64,000 bases of DNA from Pseudomonadota bacterium (GCA_021325365.1 JAJPHF010000123.1:7788-71787); one strand, 5' to 3'; shown: positions 15,356 through 25,789, counted from the first letter of the stretch. Program-made: numbers and translations. Notes: generated by a model from the letters alone, not told the origin.

Positions 15356-16438
15356 CTACCCCCGGGCCCGCCCCGCGGCCAGCTGCGCGAGCAGCGCCGG
15401 GATGGCGGACGGCGGCAGGACGTGATCGACAACGCCCATGCCGATGGCGACCGCCGGCATGCCGAAGACGACGGACGAGGCCTCGTCCTGCGCGATCGTC
15501 ACGCCGCCGGCCCGCTTGAGGTCGCGCAGCCCCGCGGCGCCGTCGTCGCCCATGCCGCTGAGCAGCACGCCGATCGCCCGGCCGCCGTGTTCCTGGGCCA
15601 CGGAGCGGAAGAGCACCGTGGCCGACGGGCGGTGGCCGGACACCGGCGCCTCGTCCGAGAGCGCCAGCGCGCGCCCGCGCACGACGAGGTGCCGCCCCGT
15701 CGGCGCTACGTGGACCGCCGGACGGTCGAGCGCGGCGCCCGGCGTGGCGAGCTGGATCGGCAGGGCGCACAGCGGGCGCAGCCAGTCCACCAGGCCCGCG
15801 GCGAAGCCCTCGGCGATGTGCTGCACGACGACGATCGGCAGCGGGAAGGTCGCCGGCAGCCGCGTCAGGATCTCGTGCAGCGCCTGGGGGCCGCCGGTCG
15901 ACGCGCCGATGGCGACGAGGGCCGGCGGGCGCCCGTGGGCCGGGGCGGGCGCGGCCGGGAGGGCGGCCGGCGGATGCGTCAGGCGCTCCGGCGCCCAGCG
16001 ACGAATGACCTTCACCGCCGCCATGCTCTTGACGGTGCGCACCAGGTCGTCCGCGGCGGGGCCGCCGGCCGCGGCGAGCGCCGGCTTCGGCACGAAGGCC
16101 AGCACCCCGGCGTCCAGCGCGGCGAACGCCAGGTCGCGGTCCCGGCCGGACGCGCTGGCCGTGACCATGACGATCGGCGTCGGCGTCTCGTGCATGATAC
16201 GGCGCGTGGCCTCCAGCCCGTCCATGACGGGCATACGGAGGTCCATGGTGATGACGTCGGGCCTCAGGCGAGCGGCGGCGCGGACCGCTTCCTCGCCGTT
16301 GGCGGCCCAGCCCACCACCTCCAGCTCGGGGTCGCTGGCCAGGAGGGCGACGAGGATCGCGCGCTGGGTCGGGGAGTCGTCGACCACGAGCACGCGCGTC
16401 CGGCGCGGCGAGGCGGGGCGGGGCGGGTCGAGCCTCAC
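15356..16438 (-). CDS. cheB: Chemotaxis response regulator protein-glutamate methylesterase CheB
   Basis: Demethylates/deamidates chemoreceptors. The N-terminal receiver has VLVVDDSPTQRAIL and the acceptor motif ITMDLRMPVMDG; the C-terminal methylesterase has the catalytic set GASTGGPQAL (Ser), VVQHIAEGF (His) and LSGMGDDGAAGL (Asp). About 360 aa, normal length. The start is GTG 16438, overlapping the cheA stop as GTGA; the much longer open frame upstream is antiparallel-phase shadow inside cheA. Present with cheR, so the system has a methylation-based adaptation loop. Confidence 0.94.
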   Translation of the reverse strand: MRLDPPRPASPRRTRVLVVDDSPTQRAILVALLASDPELEVVGWAANGEEAVRAAARLRPDVITMDLRMPVMDGLEATRRIMHETPTPIVMVTASASGRDRDLAFAALDAGVLAFVPKPALAAAGGPAADDLVRTVKSMAAVKVIRRWAPERLTHPPAALPAAPAPAHGRPPALVAIGASTGGPQALHEILTRLPATFPLPIVVVQHIAEGFAAGLVDWLRPLCALPIQLATPGAALDRPAVHVAPTGRHLVVRGRALALSDEAPVSGHRPSATVLFRSVAQEHGGRAIGVLLSGMGDDGAAGLRDLKRAGGVTIAQDEASSVVFGMPAVAIGMGVVDHVLPPSAIPALLAQLAAGRARG

Positions 16439-18963
16439 AGCAGCCTGCCGACCGTCTCGACCAGCTGGACCTGATCGAAGCCGCTCTTGACGAGGTAAGC
16501 GTCGGCGCCGACCGCGACGCCGCGCTCGCGGTGCTCCTGGGCGGCGAGCGAGGTGACGAGCACGACGGGCAGCCGTCGCAGGGCCTCGTCGCGGCGAATC
16601 GCGCTCGTCAGGCCGAAGCCGTCGAGCCGGGGCATGTCCACGTCCGACACGACGAGGTCGACCGGCTCGCGCCGCAGCACGTCGAGCGCCTCGGCGCCGT
16701 CGCCGGCCACCAGGACCTCGTAGCCTGCCGCTTCGAGGATGCTGCGCTCCAGCATGCGCGTCGTCAGCGAATCGTCCACGACGAGCAGGCGGGCGCGGCG
16801 GCCGGCCGCCCCATTGCCCGCGGGCGCGGCTGTGGCGCGCGGTGCTGGACTCGCGGGCGCCTGCGCCGCCTGCCGCAAGCCGGTGCGCAGCAGGTCCACC
16901 GGGTTCAAGATGGCGACGAGCTGGCCCGAGCCGAGCACGGCGGCGCCGCCGACGTTGCGCACGCGGCGCAGCGGCCAGGCCAGCGGCTTGACGACGATCT
17001 CCTGCTCGCCGACGAGGGCGTCCACGAGGACCGCGAGGCGCCGCTGGCCCTGAGCGAGCACGACGAAGGGCCGCCATCTCTCGGCGGGGAGGCCGTTGGG
17101 CGCCGTCGCCGGGCGCTCCAGCACCACGCCCAGCTCGGCCACCGGCACCGGCTGGCCGTCGATCGCCGTGGCGCGGCGCCCCTCCAGCCAACGCAGCTCG
17201 GCCTCGCGCACGCGCCCGCTCCGCTGGACGAGCGCCGACGGGATAGCGTACACCAGACCGCCCTGCTCCACCAGGACGGCGCGGGTCGTGGCGAGCGTCA
17301 GCGGCACGGTCAACGTGAACTCGGTGCCGCGCCCCGGCTCGCTGCTGACCACCACCCGGCCCTGGAGGCGCTCGAGCTGCGTGCGCACGACGTCCATGCC
17401 CACGCCGCGCCCGGAGGTCTCGGTGATGACCGCGCTCGTGGAGAAGCCGGGCCGGAAGATCAGGTCGAGCGCCGCGGCGTCGCTCAGCGTGTCCGCCTCC
17501 GCGCGCGTGAGAATCCCCTTGGCGACGGCCGTCTCGCGCAGCCGGGCGGGGTCCAGGCCGCCGCCGTCGTCCGCCAGCGCGATCTCGATGGTGCCGCCGC
17601 GCTGCGACGCGGCCAGCCGGATCGTGCCGGCGCGCGGCTTGCCCAGCGCCGCGCGGGCCGCCGGCAGCTCGATGCCATGGTCCACGGCGTTGCGGAGCAT
17701 GTGCATGAGCGGATCGCGCACCTGCTCGATGATCTTGCGGTCGATCTCCGTGGCGCCGCCCTCCAGCACCAGGTGGACCTCCTTGCCCTGGTGGCGGGCC
17801 AGGTCGCGCACCAGGCGCTCGAACGGCCCATAGAGCGTGGCGATGGGCAGCAACCGGACGGCCAGCACGTCGTCCTCGATGGCGCGGGCGACGAGGCCGA
17901 GCTGCGCCGTATCGTCGCGCAGGCGGGCGACGAACTGCTCCGTGCGCTCCAGCAGCGCCTGGGTCACGCGCTCGGCTCGCTCGTCGAAGCGCAGCAGCGC
18001 CGCGAGCGCCTGCGCGCTCGGGCGGTCGATCTGCTCGGCGACCGGCAGCGCGCGCTGGAGGCGCGTGCGCAGGCGGCGCTCGGTGCGGCGCTGGCGGCGC
18101 CAGCGTTGCAGCTCGTCGCGCATGGCCGCCACCTCGCTCAGCCGCTGGCGAACGCGAATGTGCGCCACGGTCAGCTCGCCCGCGGCGGCGAGCAGGGCGT
18201 CGAGCTTGTCCACGGCCACGCGCACGCTCTCGGCCGCCGGCGCGACCGCCCCGCCCCCCGCGTCGGGCATGGGGGGCGCCGCGCGATCGGGCGGGGCCGC
18301 CGCTGGCGCCCCCAGGCCCTCGGGCGGGGGCCGGTGGCTCAGCGTCGGGGACGGCTCGCCAGTGAGCGCCGCGGGCGGTTCGGCGCCCGGCGGGATGGGC
18401 GACGCCGGGGGCACCGATGCCGCGGGCGCCCCGCCTGCCGGCGCGGCGGCTGCCGCGCGCTCCGCCGGGGCCGCGCCAGCGGGCGACTCGGGCGGCGGGG
18501 CCGCCGCGGCGCCGGGCAGCTCCGGCGGCTTGGCGGGCGCGGGGGCCGGGGCGGCCTCGAGGGCGTCGAGCGTGGCGGGCAGGTCCACGCCGTCCGTACC
18601 GCGGCCCGCCAGGGCGGCGCGATAGAGCGGCGCGAGCGTGTCCACCGCGCGGTAGACGACGTCGAACCACGCGGGGCCGGGCGTCGCCGGGTCGGCCCGC
18701 GCCGTGCCCAGCGCGGACTCCAGCGCGTGCGCCAAACGCTCCACGTCCCCGAGGCCGACGGCGCGGGCGGCGCCCTTCAGGCTGTGGGCCTCGCGGAACA
18801 GGGCGTCGAACGTCTCGGCGCGCGCCGCGCCGACCGCCTCGCCGCGTTCGAGCCGCAGCAAGAGCTGGTTTAGCTCGCGCACACGCTCGTCAAGCTCGGC
18901 GCTGAACGCCGCGCGCAGCTGCTGCCAGCGAGGATCGGCTTCCGTCACGCCTCCCGCCCTCAC
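16435..18963 (-). CDS. cheA: Hybrid chemotaxis histidine kinase CheA with C-terminal receiver
   Basis: An 842-residue kinase. Hpt domain with His60 in [15 protein letters not shown]; a long Ala/Pro-rich linker (about 135-245) replacing a clear P2; dimerisation helix; HATPase with [14 protein letters not shown] (N box), [13 protein letters not shown] (G1) and [12 protein letters not shown] (G2); CheW-like domain; and a C-terminal receiver with [12 protein letters not shown], the acceptor [14 protein letters not shown] and Lys in LVKSGF. CheA-receiver hybrids are typical of systems controlling pili or other cellular functions and less so of flagella. Start is GTG 18963 overlapping the mcp stop. 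No separate cheY is in the operon. Confidence 0.95.
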   Translation of the reverse strand: MRAGGVTEADPRWQQLRAAFSAELDERVRELNQLLLRLERGEAVGAARAETFDALFREAHSLKGAARAVGLGDVERLAHALESALGTARADPATPGPAWFDVVYRAVDTLAPLYRAALAGRGTDGVDLPATLDALEAAPAPAPAKPPELPGAAAAPPPESPAGAAPAERAAAAAPAGGAPAASVPPASPIPPGAEPPAALTGEPSPTLSHRPPPEGLGAPAAAPPDRAAPPMPDAGGGAVAPAAESVRVAVDKLDALLAAAGELTVAHIRVRQRLSEVAAMRDELQRWRRQRRTERRLRTRLQRALPVAEQIDRPSAQALAALLRFDERAERVTQALLERTEQFVARLRDDTAQLGLVARAIEDDVLAVRLLPIATLYGPFERLVRDLARHQGKEVHLVLEGGATEIDRKIIEQVRDPLMHMLRNAVDHGIELPAARAALGKPRAGTIRLAASQRGGTIEIALADDGGGLDPARLRETAVAKGILTRAEADTLSDAAALDLIFRPGFSTSAVITETSGRGVGMDVVRTQLERLQGRVVVSSEPGRGTEFTLTVPLTLATTRAVLVEQGGLVYAIPSALVQRSGRVREAELRWLEGRRATAIDGQPVPVAELGVVLERPATAPNGLPAERWRPFVVLAQGQRRLAVLVDALVGEQEIVVKPLAWPLRRVRNVGGAAVLGSGQLVAILNPVDLLRTGLRQAAQAPASPAPRATAAPAGNGAAGRRARLLVVDDSLTTRMLERSILEAAGYEVLVAGDGAEALDVLRREPVDLVVSDVDMPRLDGFGLTSAIRRDEALRRLPVVLVTSLAAQEHRERGVAVGADAYLVKSGFDQVQLVETVGRLL

Positions 18964-20714
18964 ACTTGATATCGGGCGACGAGCCCGTCCAGCCGAGCAG
19001 CCAGATCGGACAGGTGCTCCGCGGCCTGCTGCGTGTTCGTGGTGGCCGCCAGGCTCTGACTGGTCACCTGGTTGATGTTCGCCATCGCCGCGGCGATCTG
19101 CTCCATGCCGACCGAGTGCTGGCGCACGGCGGCGGCGATCTGCTGCGCCGAGCGCGCGGTGTCTTGAATCACTCGGGCCAGCTCGTCGATCGTGCGCCCG
19201 GTCTGCGCCGTGAGCTGCACGCCGTGATCGACGCCGCTGGTGCCCTGCTCGGTGGCCAGCACGGCGGCGTTGGTCGCGCGCTGGATGTCGGACAGGAGGG
19301 TCCGCACCTGGGCCGTGGCGGCCTTCGACTGCTCGGCCAGCGCGCGAATCTCGGCGGCCACCACCGCGAACCCCTTGCCGTGCTCGCCCGCGCGCGCGGC
19401 CTCGATCGCGGCGTTCAGCGCCAGCAGGTTGGACTGGTCGGCCAGGTCGCCGACCGTGGTAATGATGTCCCCGATCTGCTGCGACTGCTCCGAGAGCGCG
19501 AGGATGTCGTCGGCGATGGACTGCACCTGCTCCCGAATCGTCCCCATGCCGGCCGTGGCGTTGGCCACGGCCTCCACCCCATCGGCGGCGACGCGGTTCG
19601 CCTGCTGGGCGGTGTCCGACACTACCACCGCCAGCCCGCTGGCCTGGTCGGCGGACGCCTTCACCTCGTCCACCGTCGCCGTCGTCTGGGTGATGGCCGC
19701 GGACTGCTCGGCGGCGCCCGACGTTTGCTGCGACACCGCCACGCGGATCTCGTTGCTGGCGCTGGCCAGATCGCGCGCCGCGGCCTGCAGCGCGCCCGTC
19801 AGCTCGCGCAGGTTCGTCACCATGCTGGCGAAGGCGACGCCGAGCGCGTCGTGGGCCGACTGGGGCTGGACCTCGCGCGTCAGGTCGCCCTGCGCGATGC
19901 TGTTGGCGACGCTCGCCATGCGGCGCAGGTAGGCCACCATTGCCCGGAAGGAGTCGGCCAGCTGGCCGATCTCGTCCTTCGAGCGGAGGTCGATCCGCTG
20001 GTCCACGTCGCCCGCCGCGATACCCGCTGCCGCGCGCCCGAGCCGCCCCATCGCCCCGGCGAGCCAGCGCGCCAGCCCGATGGCGACCAGTGCCCCGGCG
20101 AGCACCGCGGCGAGCGTGCCCCCCACGATCACCCAGTGCAGGCGCTCGCTGGCCTCGGTTTCGCGCGCGTCGCGCTGCTGCAGGAGGGCGCTCTCGGCGC
20201 TCTGCGCGTCTCTGATGACCGCGCGCAAGCCGTCGAAGTAGCGCTTGCCCACGCCGAGCGCCTCGAACCGGATGACGCTGTCGTAGGTGCTCGTCCCCTG
20301 GTTTACGTCGCGACGGAGCTGGATGCCGGGGTCGAGCACCTCCCGCTGCCAGGCTGCTACCCGCTGGTCCACATCCTGCCAGCGGCGCAGCTGCTCGGGA
20401 TCATCTGCCGCGGCCTGCTTCACGCGCTCCAGCGCGGTCTGATACTCCTGCCGCCCCTGATTGTACGGCTCCAGAAACTCATCGACGCCGGTGATGAGGA
20501 ACCCGCGATACCCGGTCTCCATATTCAATAACGCTTCCAGCAGGTCGGAGCTGGACGCGATGGCCTGACGGGAGCGCTCTACAGCCGCTCGCGCCTGAAG
20601 AGTGTTGATCGAGCGCTGGTAGACGTAGGCGTTCAGCGCCACCACGATCGCCAGCACGAGCGCGAACGCGGCTAGCAGCTTCCAGCGCAGCGCCAGGTCG
20701 CGCAGCGGTTTCAT
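18960..20714 (-). CDS. Methyl-accepting chemotaxis protein with CHASE3-like sensor
   Basis: A 584-residue transmembrane receptor. Segment 1 is at about residues 11-31 ([20 protein letters not shown]). The periplasmic/extracellular part has the CHASE3-type pattern [15 protein letters not shown]. Segment 2 is at about 185-205, followed by HAMP ([17 protein letters not shown]) and a cytoplasmic signalling domain with the hairpin tip [20 protein letters not shown]. The start is taken at ATG 20714; upstream sequence in frame belongs to shadows of cheR/cheW. A 110-bp gap separates it from the upstream cheW. Ligand unknown. Confidence 0.92.
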   Translation of the reverse strand: MKPLRDLALRWKLLAAFALVLAIVVALNAYVYQRSINTLQARAAVERSRQAIASSSDLLEALLNMETGYRGFLITGVDEFLEPYNQGRQEYQTALERVKQAAADDPEQLRRWQDVDQRVAAWQREVLDPGIQLRRDVNQGTSTYDSVIRFEALGVGKRYFDGLRAVIRDAQSAESALLQQRDARETEASERLHWVIVGGTLAAVLAGALVAIGLARWLAGAMGRLGRAAAGIAAGDVDQRIDLRSKDEIGQLADSFRAMVAYLRRMASVANSIAQGDLTREVQPQSAHDALGVAFASMVTNLRELTGALQAAARDLASASNEIRVAVSQQTSGAAEQSAAITQTTATVDEVKASADQASGLAVVVSDTAQQANRVAADGVEAVANATAGMGTIREQVQSIADDILALSEQSQQIGDIITTVGDLADQSNLLALNAAIEAARAGEHGKGFAVVAAEIRALAEQSKAATAQVRTLLSDIQRATNAAVLATEQGTSGVDHGVQLTAQTGRTIDELARVIQDTARSAQQIAAAVRQHSVGMEQIAAAMANINQVTSQSLAATTNTQQAAEHLSDLAARLDGLVARYQV

Positions 20715-20824
20715 CGGCCGCCCCGGCGCGACAGGCCCGCCACCCGCCAGTGGCGGGGCATGGGTCCGCGCAACGTCGTCGAGACTCGCCTGACCACCCA
20801 GCCTGCCATGCGCGTCCCTCCTCG

Positions 20825-21370
20825 TCAGGGAACGTCCTCGTCTACCTCGAAGCGCCCGTCGGCCAGCAGCCGGTCGACGGCGAGGAGCACCGTTCGCGCG
20901 TCCGCCACGCCCGCCGCGTAGTCGCGGTGGGACAGCGAGGGCGCCAGCGCCGCGCGCGACAGCTGGCGCACGTCGAACACCTCGTCCACCAGCAGGCCCA
21001 CGCGCCCCCGCGCCGTCTCCACCAGGAGCACCTGGCCGGCCCCGCCGGCCGCCGGTGCCGCGCGGAGGCCGAGCGCCACGCCCAGGTCGAGCACCGCGAC
21101 GACCTCGCCCCGCACGTTGAGGAGGCCCGCGACGAACGGCGGCGTACACGGCAGCGGCGTCAGCCCGGCCGCGCGCTCCAGCCCGCGCAGCGCGGCCAGC
21201 GGCACGGCGTATTGCTCTTCCCCGACGCGACACGTCAGCGCCTCGACCACGTCGGCGCGCGGCGTGACGACCGGCGCCAGGGCCAGCCGGCGCGCTCGCT
21301 CCCGCAGGATGGCGGCCGCCTGCGCCTCGGCCGCGCGCTCGGCGGCGTCGGGTGGCCCGTCTCGGCTCAT
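20825..21370 (-). CDS. cheW: CheW-like coupling protein (second copy)
   Basis: A 181-residue CheW-domain protein. An N-terminal helix of about 45 residues ([20 protein letters not shown]) precedes the CheW fold: [40 protein letters not shown] and [16 protein letters not shown]. CheW links receptors to CheA. Its start overlaps the cheR stop by 4 bp. The Arg-rich helix recalls CheW proteins tuned to a particular receptor; two CheW copies in one operon suggest either a receptor-side and a kinase-side coupler or different arrays. Confidence 0.9.
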   Translation of the reverse strand: MSRDGPPDAAERAAEAQAAAILRERARRLALAPVVTPRADVVEALTCRVGEEQYAVPLAALRGLERAAGLTPLPCTPPFVAGLLNVRGEVVAVLDLGVALGLRAAPAAGGAGQVLLVETARGRVGLLVDEVFDVRQLSRAALAPSLSHRDYAAGVADARTVLLAVDRLLADGRFEVDEDVP

Positions 21371-22797
21371 CGGCGGTCCTCGCCGTGAGGCGACGGCACG
21401 CCGTCCAGCACGCGCAGCTCGGCCTCGACGGCGGCGCGTAGCTCGCCGGCCGGGAGGTCGTGTCCGCCGGCGACGGGGGCCGTATCCGCGACGGCCGCGA
21501 GCAGCCGGCGCGCGTGCAGCAGCGCCGCCCGCGCGCGGGCGGCGTCGCCCAGACGCTGCCAGGCGCGCCCCAGGCTGTAGTGGGCGAGGGCGCTGTCGGG
21601 GGCCAGAAACGCCGCCCGACGCAGGCTGCCCAGCGCCCGCTCCGCCGCGCCGTCGTCCAGGTCCAGCAGGCCGAGCTGCAGCTGGGCGTCGGCGTCGAGG
21701 GGCGCGGCGGCGACGCGGCGAGCGAGCGCCGCCCGGCGGGCCGCGGCGGAGCCGCCCGCCGCGGCCCGCGCCACCGGAGGCGGCGTGGCCGAGGCCGCGC
21801 GGGGCGCCGCTGGCGTGGCGAGCGCCCGGCGTCGCCGGTCGAGCGTGGAGGGCACGCGGCGGGGAGCGGGCGGCGGCCGGCGCGGGGCGGGCGCCAGGGC
21901 GGACGTGGCGGCCGGCTCACTCGCGGGCGGCTCCGGCAGCGGCCGTCGCCACAGCACCGCGTTCGGCGCGAAGACCCAATCGAGCCCGGCGGCCAGCTCG
22001 GGGGCCGGGTCCGAGGGGCCGAGCACCAGCCAGCCGCCGGGCGCCAGCGCGGCGGCCAGCCGCGCGTACAGCGCCTGGGCCGCCTCGCGGCCGAAGTAAA
22101 TCGTGACGTTCCGACAGAGGATCACGTCCAGGTCGGTCCCCACCACGGCCTGCCACGTGGTCGCGTCGGCCGCGAGGTTCAGGTAGGCGAAGCGCGCCAT
22201 CTCGCGGATCGAGCGGTCGAGCCGCCAGTGGCTGCCCTCGGCCTGGAAGTAGCGGCCGCGAACCGCCTGCGGCGTGCCGCGGAACGACCACTCGCCGTAG
22301 ACGGCGCGGCGCGCGGCGGCCAGCGCCGGGCGGCTGATATCCGTTCCCACCAGATCGACCTGCCAGGCGTCGGCATCCGTGAGCGCCTCGCGCACGAGAA
22401 TAGCGAGGGTGTAGGTCTCCTCGCCGCTGGAGCAGCCCGCCGACCACAGGCGCAGGCGGCGTGGCGGCGCGCGGCGCGCGAGCACGTCCGGCAGGACGAT
22501 CTGCCGGAGCGCGTCGATCTGCGGCCCGATGCGGAAGAAATGCGTCTCGCCCACGGTCAGCCGCGCGGCGAGCGTCTCCAGTAGATCGGGGCGGCCGCCC
22601 GCGGCCAGCAGGTCGTAGAGCGCAGCCGCGTTGGCGACTCCCGCCTCGGGTAGCAGGTCCCGGACCGCCGCGTCGAGATCGCGCGCCTGGTGGGGAGTCA
22701 GGTGCAGCCCGTAGTGCTGCTCCACGAGCTGCAAGTAGGAGGGACGCAACGGCGGGTCCAGCTGGGCGGCGCGCGGCCGCGCGGACGCGGCGCACAT
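21367..22797 (-). CDS. cheR: Chemoreceptor methyltransferase CheR with C-terminal TPR region
   Basis: SAM-dependent methylation of receptor glutamates. The N-terminal CheR helical domain is followed by the catalytic part: [34 protein letters not shown] (SAM loop) and [12 protein letters not shown]. After about residue 290 a Pro/Ala-rich linker leads to a TPR-like C-terminus ([22 protein letters not shown], residues about 385-450), as in CheR proteins of non-flagellar systems. The total is 476 aa. ATG 22797 overlaps the upstream cheW stop (ATGA); the longer upstream frame is a shadow. Confidence 0.93.
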   Translation of the reverse strand: MCAASARPRAAQLDPPLRPSYLQLVEQHYGLHLTPHQARDLDAAVRDLLPEAGVANAAALYDLLAAGGRPDLLETLAARLTVGETHFFRIGPQIDALRQIVLPDVLARRAPPRRLRLWSAGCSSGEETYTLAILVREALTDADAWQVDLVGTDISRPALAAARRAVYGEWSFRGTPQAVRGRYFQAEGSHWRLDRSIREMARFAYLNLAADATTWQAVVGTDLDVILCRNVTIYFGREAAQALYARLAAALAPGGWLVLGPSDPAPELAAGLDWVFAPNAVLWRRPLPEPPASEPAATSALAPAPRRPPPAPRRVPSTLDRRRRALATPAAPRAASATPPPVARAAAGGSAAARRAALARRVAAAPLDADAQLQLGLLDLDDGAAERALGSLRRAAFLAPDSALAHYSLGRAWQRLGDAARARAALLHARRLLAAVADTAPVAGGHDLPAGELRAAVEAELRVLDGVPSPHGEDRR

Positions 22798-23282
22798 CAG
22801 ACCGGCTTCCGCGCGGCCGCGGCCGGCGCGGGCGCCAGCCGATCGACCGCCAACAGGGGCACCGCGGCCGCGCCCAGACGCGCGACCCCGCGCGCCTCGT
22901 CCCCGGCGCCGACGGCCAGCGTCTCGACCGGCGCGACGGTCAGCGTCTCCACGCGGTCCACCCAGAGCAGATAGGGTGTGGGGGCGGCGACGAGCACGAG
23001 GTGCTGATCGGGCCGCACGGCCGGGGTGCTGAGGCCCAGGCGCGGGCGCGGATCGACCACCGGCAGCGTTGCGCCGGCGACGTTCAGCAGGCCGACGATC
23101 CCGGGCGGGGGGTCGGGCAGTGGCGTCAGCTCGGCCATCGGCAGCACCCGCTCGACCACGGCGCTCGGTATGGCGAGCCGCCGGTCGGCAAGCTGCACGA
23201 CCAGCACCGCGGTTTCGCGGGGCGCGCCCCCCGCGCCGCGCCGTGCGGGGCGCTCCGAAGGCACCGGCGTCGACTCGATCAC
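22797..23282 (-). CDS. cheW: CheW-like coupling protein (first copy, operon leader)
   Basis: CheW fold with TAVLVVQLADRRLAIPSAVV, PPGIVGLLNVAGATLPVVDP and a C-terminal AVPLLAVDRLAP. First gene of the chemosensory operon. A GTG at 23315 opens the frame, but the GTG at 23282 follows a strong GGAGGGAGGGG ribosome-binding stretch by about 9 bp and leaves a normal leader after the promoter at 23327-23355, so I prefer it. The product is about 161 aa. Family is clear; start uncertain. Confidence 0.86.
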   Translation of the reverse strand: MIESTPVPSERPARRGAGGAPRETAVLVVQLADRRLAIPSAVVERVLPMAELTPLPDPPPGIVGLLNVAGATLPVVDPRPRLGLSTPAVRPDQHLVLVAAPTPYLLWVDRVETLTVAPVETLAVGAGDEARGVARLGAAAVPLLAVDRLAPAPAAAARKPV

Positions 23283-23326
23283 CAGGACCCGCCCCTCCCT
23301 CCGCAAGCTGGGCACCTGCTACCCGA

Positions 23327-23355
23327 ATGATATTGTGAGCTAGCAGATTAGCCAA
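23327..23355 (-). promoter_or_regulatory. Promoter of the chemosensory operon
   Basis: Minus strand: -35 TTGGCT (23350-23355), 17-bp spacer, -10 TATCAT (23327-23332). The -10 is the same hexamer as the one in front of hrcA. It is divergent from the putative promoter of the ABC transporter operon about 50 bp away. Confidence 0.55.
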
Positions 23356-23407
23356 TACCAAGGCGCCGGACCCGGCAAAGCCAAGTTTCGTGGACTTTTC
23401 CGCATGC

Positions 23408-23437
23408 TTGAGCGGCACGCTTGAGTTGACGTACGAT
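23408..23437 (+). promoter_or_regulatory. Putative promoter of the branched-chain-type ABC operon
   Basis: Plus strand: -35 TTGAGC (23408-23413), 18-bp spacer, -10 TACGAT (23432-23437). It lies about 80 bp upstream of the lipoprotein gene, whose ATG (23522) is preceded by TAGGAG. The match is moderate. Confidence 0.4.
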
Positions 23438-23521
23438 AGGCGCAAGCGCGCGAGCCAATGCGCTGGCAGCCTGATTCGCGCGGCTGCAGCGAGCCTTTTC
23501 CGCTTGCTAGGAGTCCGAAGC

Positions 23522-24775
23522 ATGAAACGTACCCACTCGGTTATTTCGTCGCTGAGCGTTGTGCTGATCGGGCTACTCCTCGCCTGCAGCCCACAAAACA
23601 CCCGGCCCGCCGCGCCGGCCGCGGGCACGGGCCAGCAAGCAGCGAGCGGCGAGCCGATCAAGATCGGCGCCGTGGTGCCGCTCACCGGGCGCTACGCCTC
23701 ACTGGGCGGCCAGATTCGTCCCGGCTACGAGTTCGCCGTGGACGACATCAACGCCGCGGGCGGCGTGGACGTGGGGGGCGTGCGCCGCCCCCTGGAGCTG
23801 AAGATCCTCGACGACGAGTCGGACCCGGCGAAGACCGTGCAGCGGCTCGAGTCGCTCAACTCGTCGGACAAGGTCGTCGCGTACCTGGGCGGCGGCGGCT
23901 CGGACCTGCACGCGGCGGGCGCGGCGATCGGCGACAAGAACAAGATTCCGTATCTCGGCATCGCCTTCGGCCTGTACCAGATCCACGAGCGCGGCCTGAA
24001 GTACCTTTTCTCGCCGTTCCCGAAGTCGCCCGACATCGCGCGCGCGACGTTCGACATGCTCAGCGCGATCCCGCAGAGCGACCGGCCGCAGCGCTACGCG
24101 ATCTTCCACGAGAAGACGGACTGGGGCCTGGAGATGGCGAAGTACTACACCGAGAGCGCCCAGCGGGCCGGAGCGCAGATCGCCCTCGACGAGGAGTACG
24201 CGCCGGGCGCCAAGGACTTCTCGGATGCGATCCTGCGGGCGAAGTCGGCCAACGCCGACGCGCTGCTCGGGATGCCGAACCCGCCCGACGGCATGACGAT
24301 CGTCAAGCAGATGAAGGAGCTGGACTGGAACCCCAAGTTCGTCATGCTGGTGCGCGCGCCCGACGACCCGAGCTGGAGCCAGAACCTGGGGAAGGACGGG
24401 GATTACGTTGCGCACATGCCGGGCTGGCACCACGCGGCGAAGTTCCCGGGCGTGCCCGAGCTGAACGCGAAGTACCAGGCGAAGTTCAACCGGCCCGCGG
24501 ACGTGCTCACCGGCCCGTCCTACGCGCTCGTGCAGATCCTGGCCGACGCGATCCACCGCGCGGGCAAGGTCGACGGCCCAGCGATCCGCGACGCGCTCGC
24601 GGCCACCGACCTGAAGGACACGGTGATCGGCCCGGTGAAGTTCAATCCCGACGGCACCGGCGTCATCGAGACGATCATCACGCAGTGGCAGAACGGCCAG
24701 TCGCAGCTCGTCTGGCCACGCGAGCAGCAATCGGCGCCGCTGGCCTACCCGGCCGTCCCGTTCAATCAGCGTTAG
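23522..24775 (+). CDS. Branched-chain amino acid-type ABC transporter substrate-binding lipoprotein
   Basis: Periplasmic-binding-fold lipoprotein (Peripla_BP_6/LivJ-like), 417 residues. The signal peptide MKRTHSVISSLSVVLIGLLL is followed by LACS, a lipobox with the acylated Cys at about residue 22. The mature protein starts IKIGAVVPLTGRYASLGGQ, the family's usual opening, and has NKIPYLGI and GPSYALVQILADAIHRAG further on. ATG 23522 has a TAGGAG site 8 bp upstream; the longer frame from 23390 is not needed. The substrate could be a branched-chain amino acid, amide, urea or an aromatic acid; the sequence does not decide. Confidence 0.9.
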   Translation: MKRTHSVISSLSVVLIGLLLACSPQNTRPAAPAAGTGQQAASGEPIKIGAVVPLTGRYASLGGQIRPGYEFAVDDINAAGGVDVGGVRRPLELKILDDESDPAKTVQRLESLNSSDKVVAYLGGGGSDLHAAGAAIGDKNKIPYLGIAFGLYQIHERGLKYLFSPFPKSPDIARATFDMLSAIPQSDRPQRYAIFHEKTDWGLEMAKYYTESAQRAGAQIALDEEYAPGAKDFSDAILRAKSANADALLGMPNPPDGMTIVKQMKELDWNPKFVMLVRAPDDPSWSQNLGKDGDYVAHMPGWHHAAKFPGVPELNAKYQAKFNRPADVLTGPSYALVQILADAIHRAGKVDGPAIRDALAATDLKDTVIGPVKFNPDGTGVIETIITQWQNGQSQLVWPREQQSAPLAYPAVPFNQR

Positions 24776-24866
24776 CGACGGCCGAGTCGAAAGTGCCGAG
24801 CGCTCAGCAGCCACGATTCGCGGCATCCTGGTGCCCGCCCGACCGCCGGCTTGCGGACGCTGAGCG

Positions 24867-25646
24867 ATGACGCAGGAGGCTACCCACTCAGCACTCAGCC
24901 CTCAGCACTCCGCTCTACTCGAGGTGCGGGGGCTCCGCAAGGCGTTCGGAGGGCTGCAGGCGCTCGGCGGCGTCGACCTGACCGTGGGCGAGCGGGAGAT
25001 CGTCGGGCTGATCGGGCCGAACGGCTCGGGCAAGACGACCTTCTTCAACGTCCTGACCGGTTACTACCGCCCCGACGGCGGCAGCGTCTGTCTGGACGGC
25101 GTGCAGCTCGCCGGCTGCCGGCCCGTCGAGACGTGCCGCCGGGGCATCGCGCGCACCTTTCAGCTCGTGCGGCCGTTCGCCCAGATGACGGCCCGCGAGA
25201 ACGTACTGGTCGGCCGCGCCTACGGCGCCGCGCCGGCCCACGACCTGGCGCGGGGCGCTGCCGAGGCGGAGGAGCTGCTCGAGTTCGTGGGCCTGGCGGG
25301 CCGCGCCGACACGCTGGCCGCGGGCCTCACACTCGTGGACCGCAAGCGGCTGGAGCTGGCGCGGGCGCTGGCGGCGCGGCCGCGGCTGCTGCTGCTCGAC
25401 GAGATGATGGCGGGCCTCAACCCCACCGAGACGGCGGGGGCCATGGACCTCATCAGCCGGATCCGCGACCGGGGCATCAGCGTCATCATGGTCGAGCACA
25501 TCATGCAGGCGGTGCTCGGCATCTCCGACCGCGTGGCCGTGCTGAACGCGGGCCAAAAGATCGCGGACGGGCCGCCGGCCGCCGTCATCGCCGACCCGCA
25601 AGTGGTCGAGGCGTACCTGGGCCGCGGCAACTATCTGAGCGACTAG
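24867..25646 (+). CDS. livG: ABC transporter ATP-binding protein, LivG type
   Basis: ATPase of a branched-chain-type importer, 259 residues. Walker A GPNGSGKTTFFN, Q-loop near IARTFQLVRPF, Walker B LLLLDEMMAGLNPTE and the His switch VEHIMQAV are present. The ABC signature position reads LTLVDRKRLELARAL where LSGGQ-type sequence is usual; this variant is seen in part of the LivG family. The N-terminal residues HSALSPQHSAL are coded by the heptad repeat, directly in front of the conserved LLEVRGLRKAFGG. It follows the lipoprotein gene by 91 bp. Confidence 0.92.
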   Translation: MTQEATHSALSPQHSALLEVRGLRKAFGGLQALGGVDLTVGEREIVGLIGPNGSGKTTFFNVLTGYYRPDGGSVCLDGVQLAGCRPVETCRRGIARTFQLVRPFAQMTARENVLVGRAYGAAPAHDLARGAAEAEELLEFVGLAGRADTLAAGLTLVDRKRLELARALAARPRLLLLDEMMAGLNPTETAGAMDLISRIRDRGISVIMVEHIMQAVLGISDRVAVLNAGQKIADGPPAAVIADPQVVEAYLGRGNYLSD

Positions 25647-25664
25647 GTTGGGGACACGGTTGAT

Positions 25665-25730
25665 CTGGCCGCCGCCGTGAACGGCCGGCCAGCGGACAGG
25701 GTTAGGCGCGCCGTTCACGGCGGCGGCCAG
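25665..25730. repeat. Perfect 21-bp inverted repeat between livG and livF
   Basis: Left arm 25665-25685, right arm 25710-25730, exactly complementary over 21 bp with a 24-bp loop (arm core GCCGCCGTGAACGGC). It starts 19 bp after the livG stop. No T-tract follows, so an intrinsic terminator is doubtful; RNA processing, transcript stabilisation or a small mobile remnant are alternatives. Confidence 0.8.
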
Positions 25731-25789
25731 TGGGGTAATCCAGCCGGAGCCCGCGGCTGAGCGATCCGTAACGGAGCGTCGCGCCGACC

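Noticed and set aside
15356..18670. A 1104-codon frame suggesting a giant CheB fusion
   Set aside because: Only the last third is CheB; the upstream part is an out-of-phase reading of cheA, whose own frame is intact.
18960..21920. A 986-codon frame suggesting an enlarged chemoreceptor
   Set aside because: Sequence before 20714 is an out-of-frame reading of cheW and cheR; the receptor starts at the Met before its first membrane segment.
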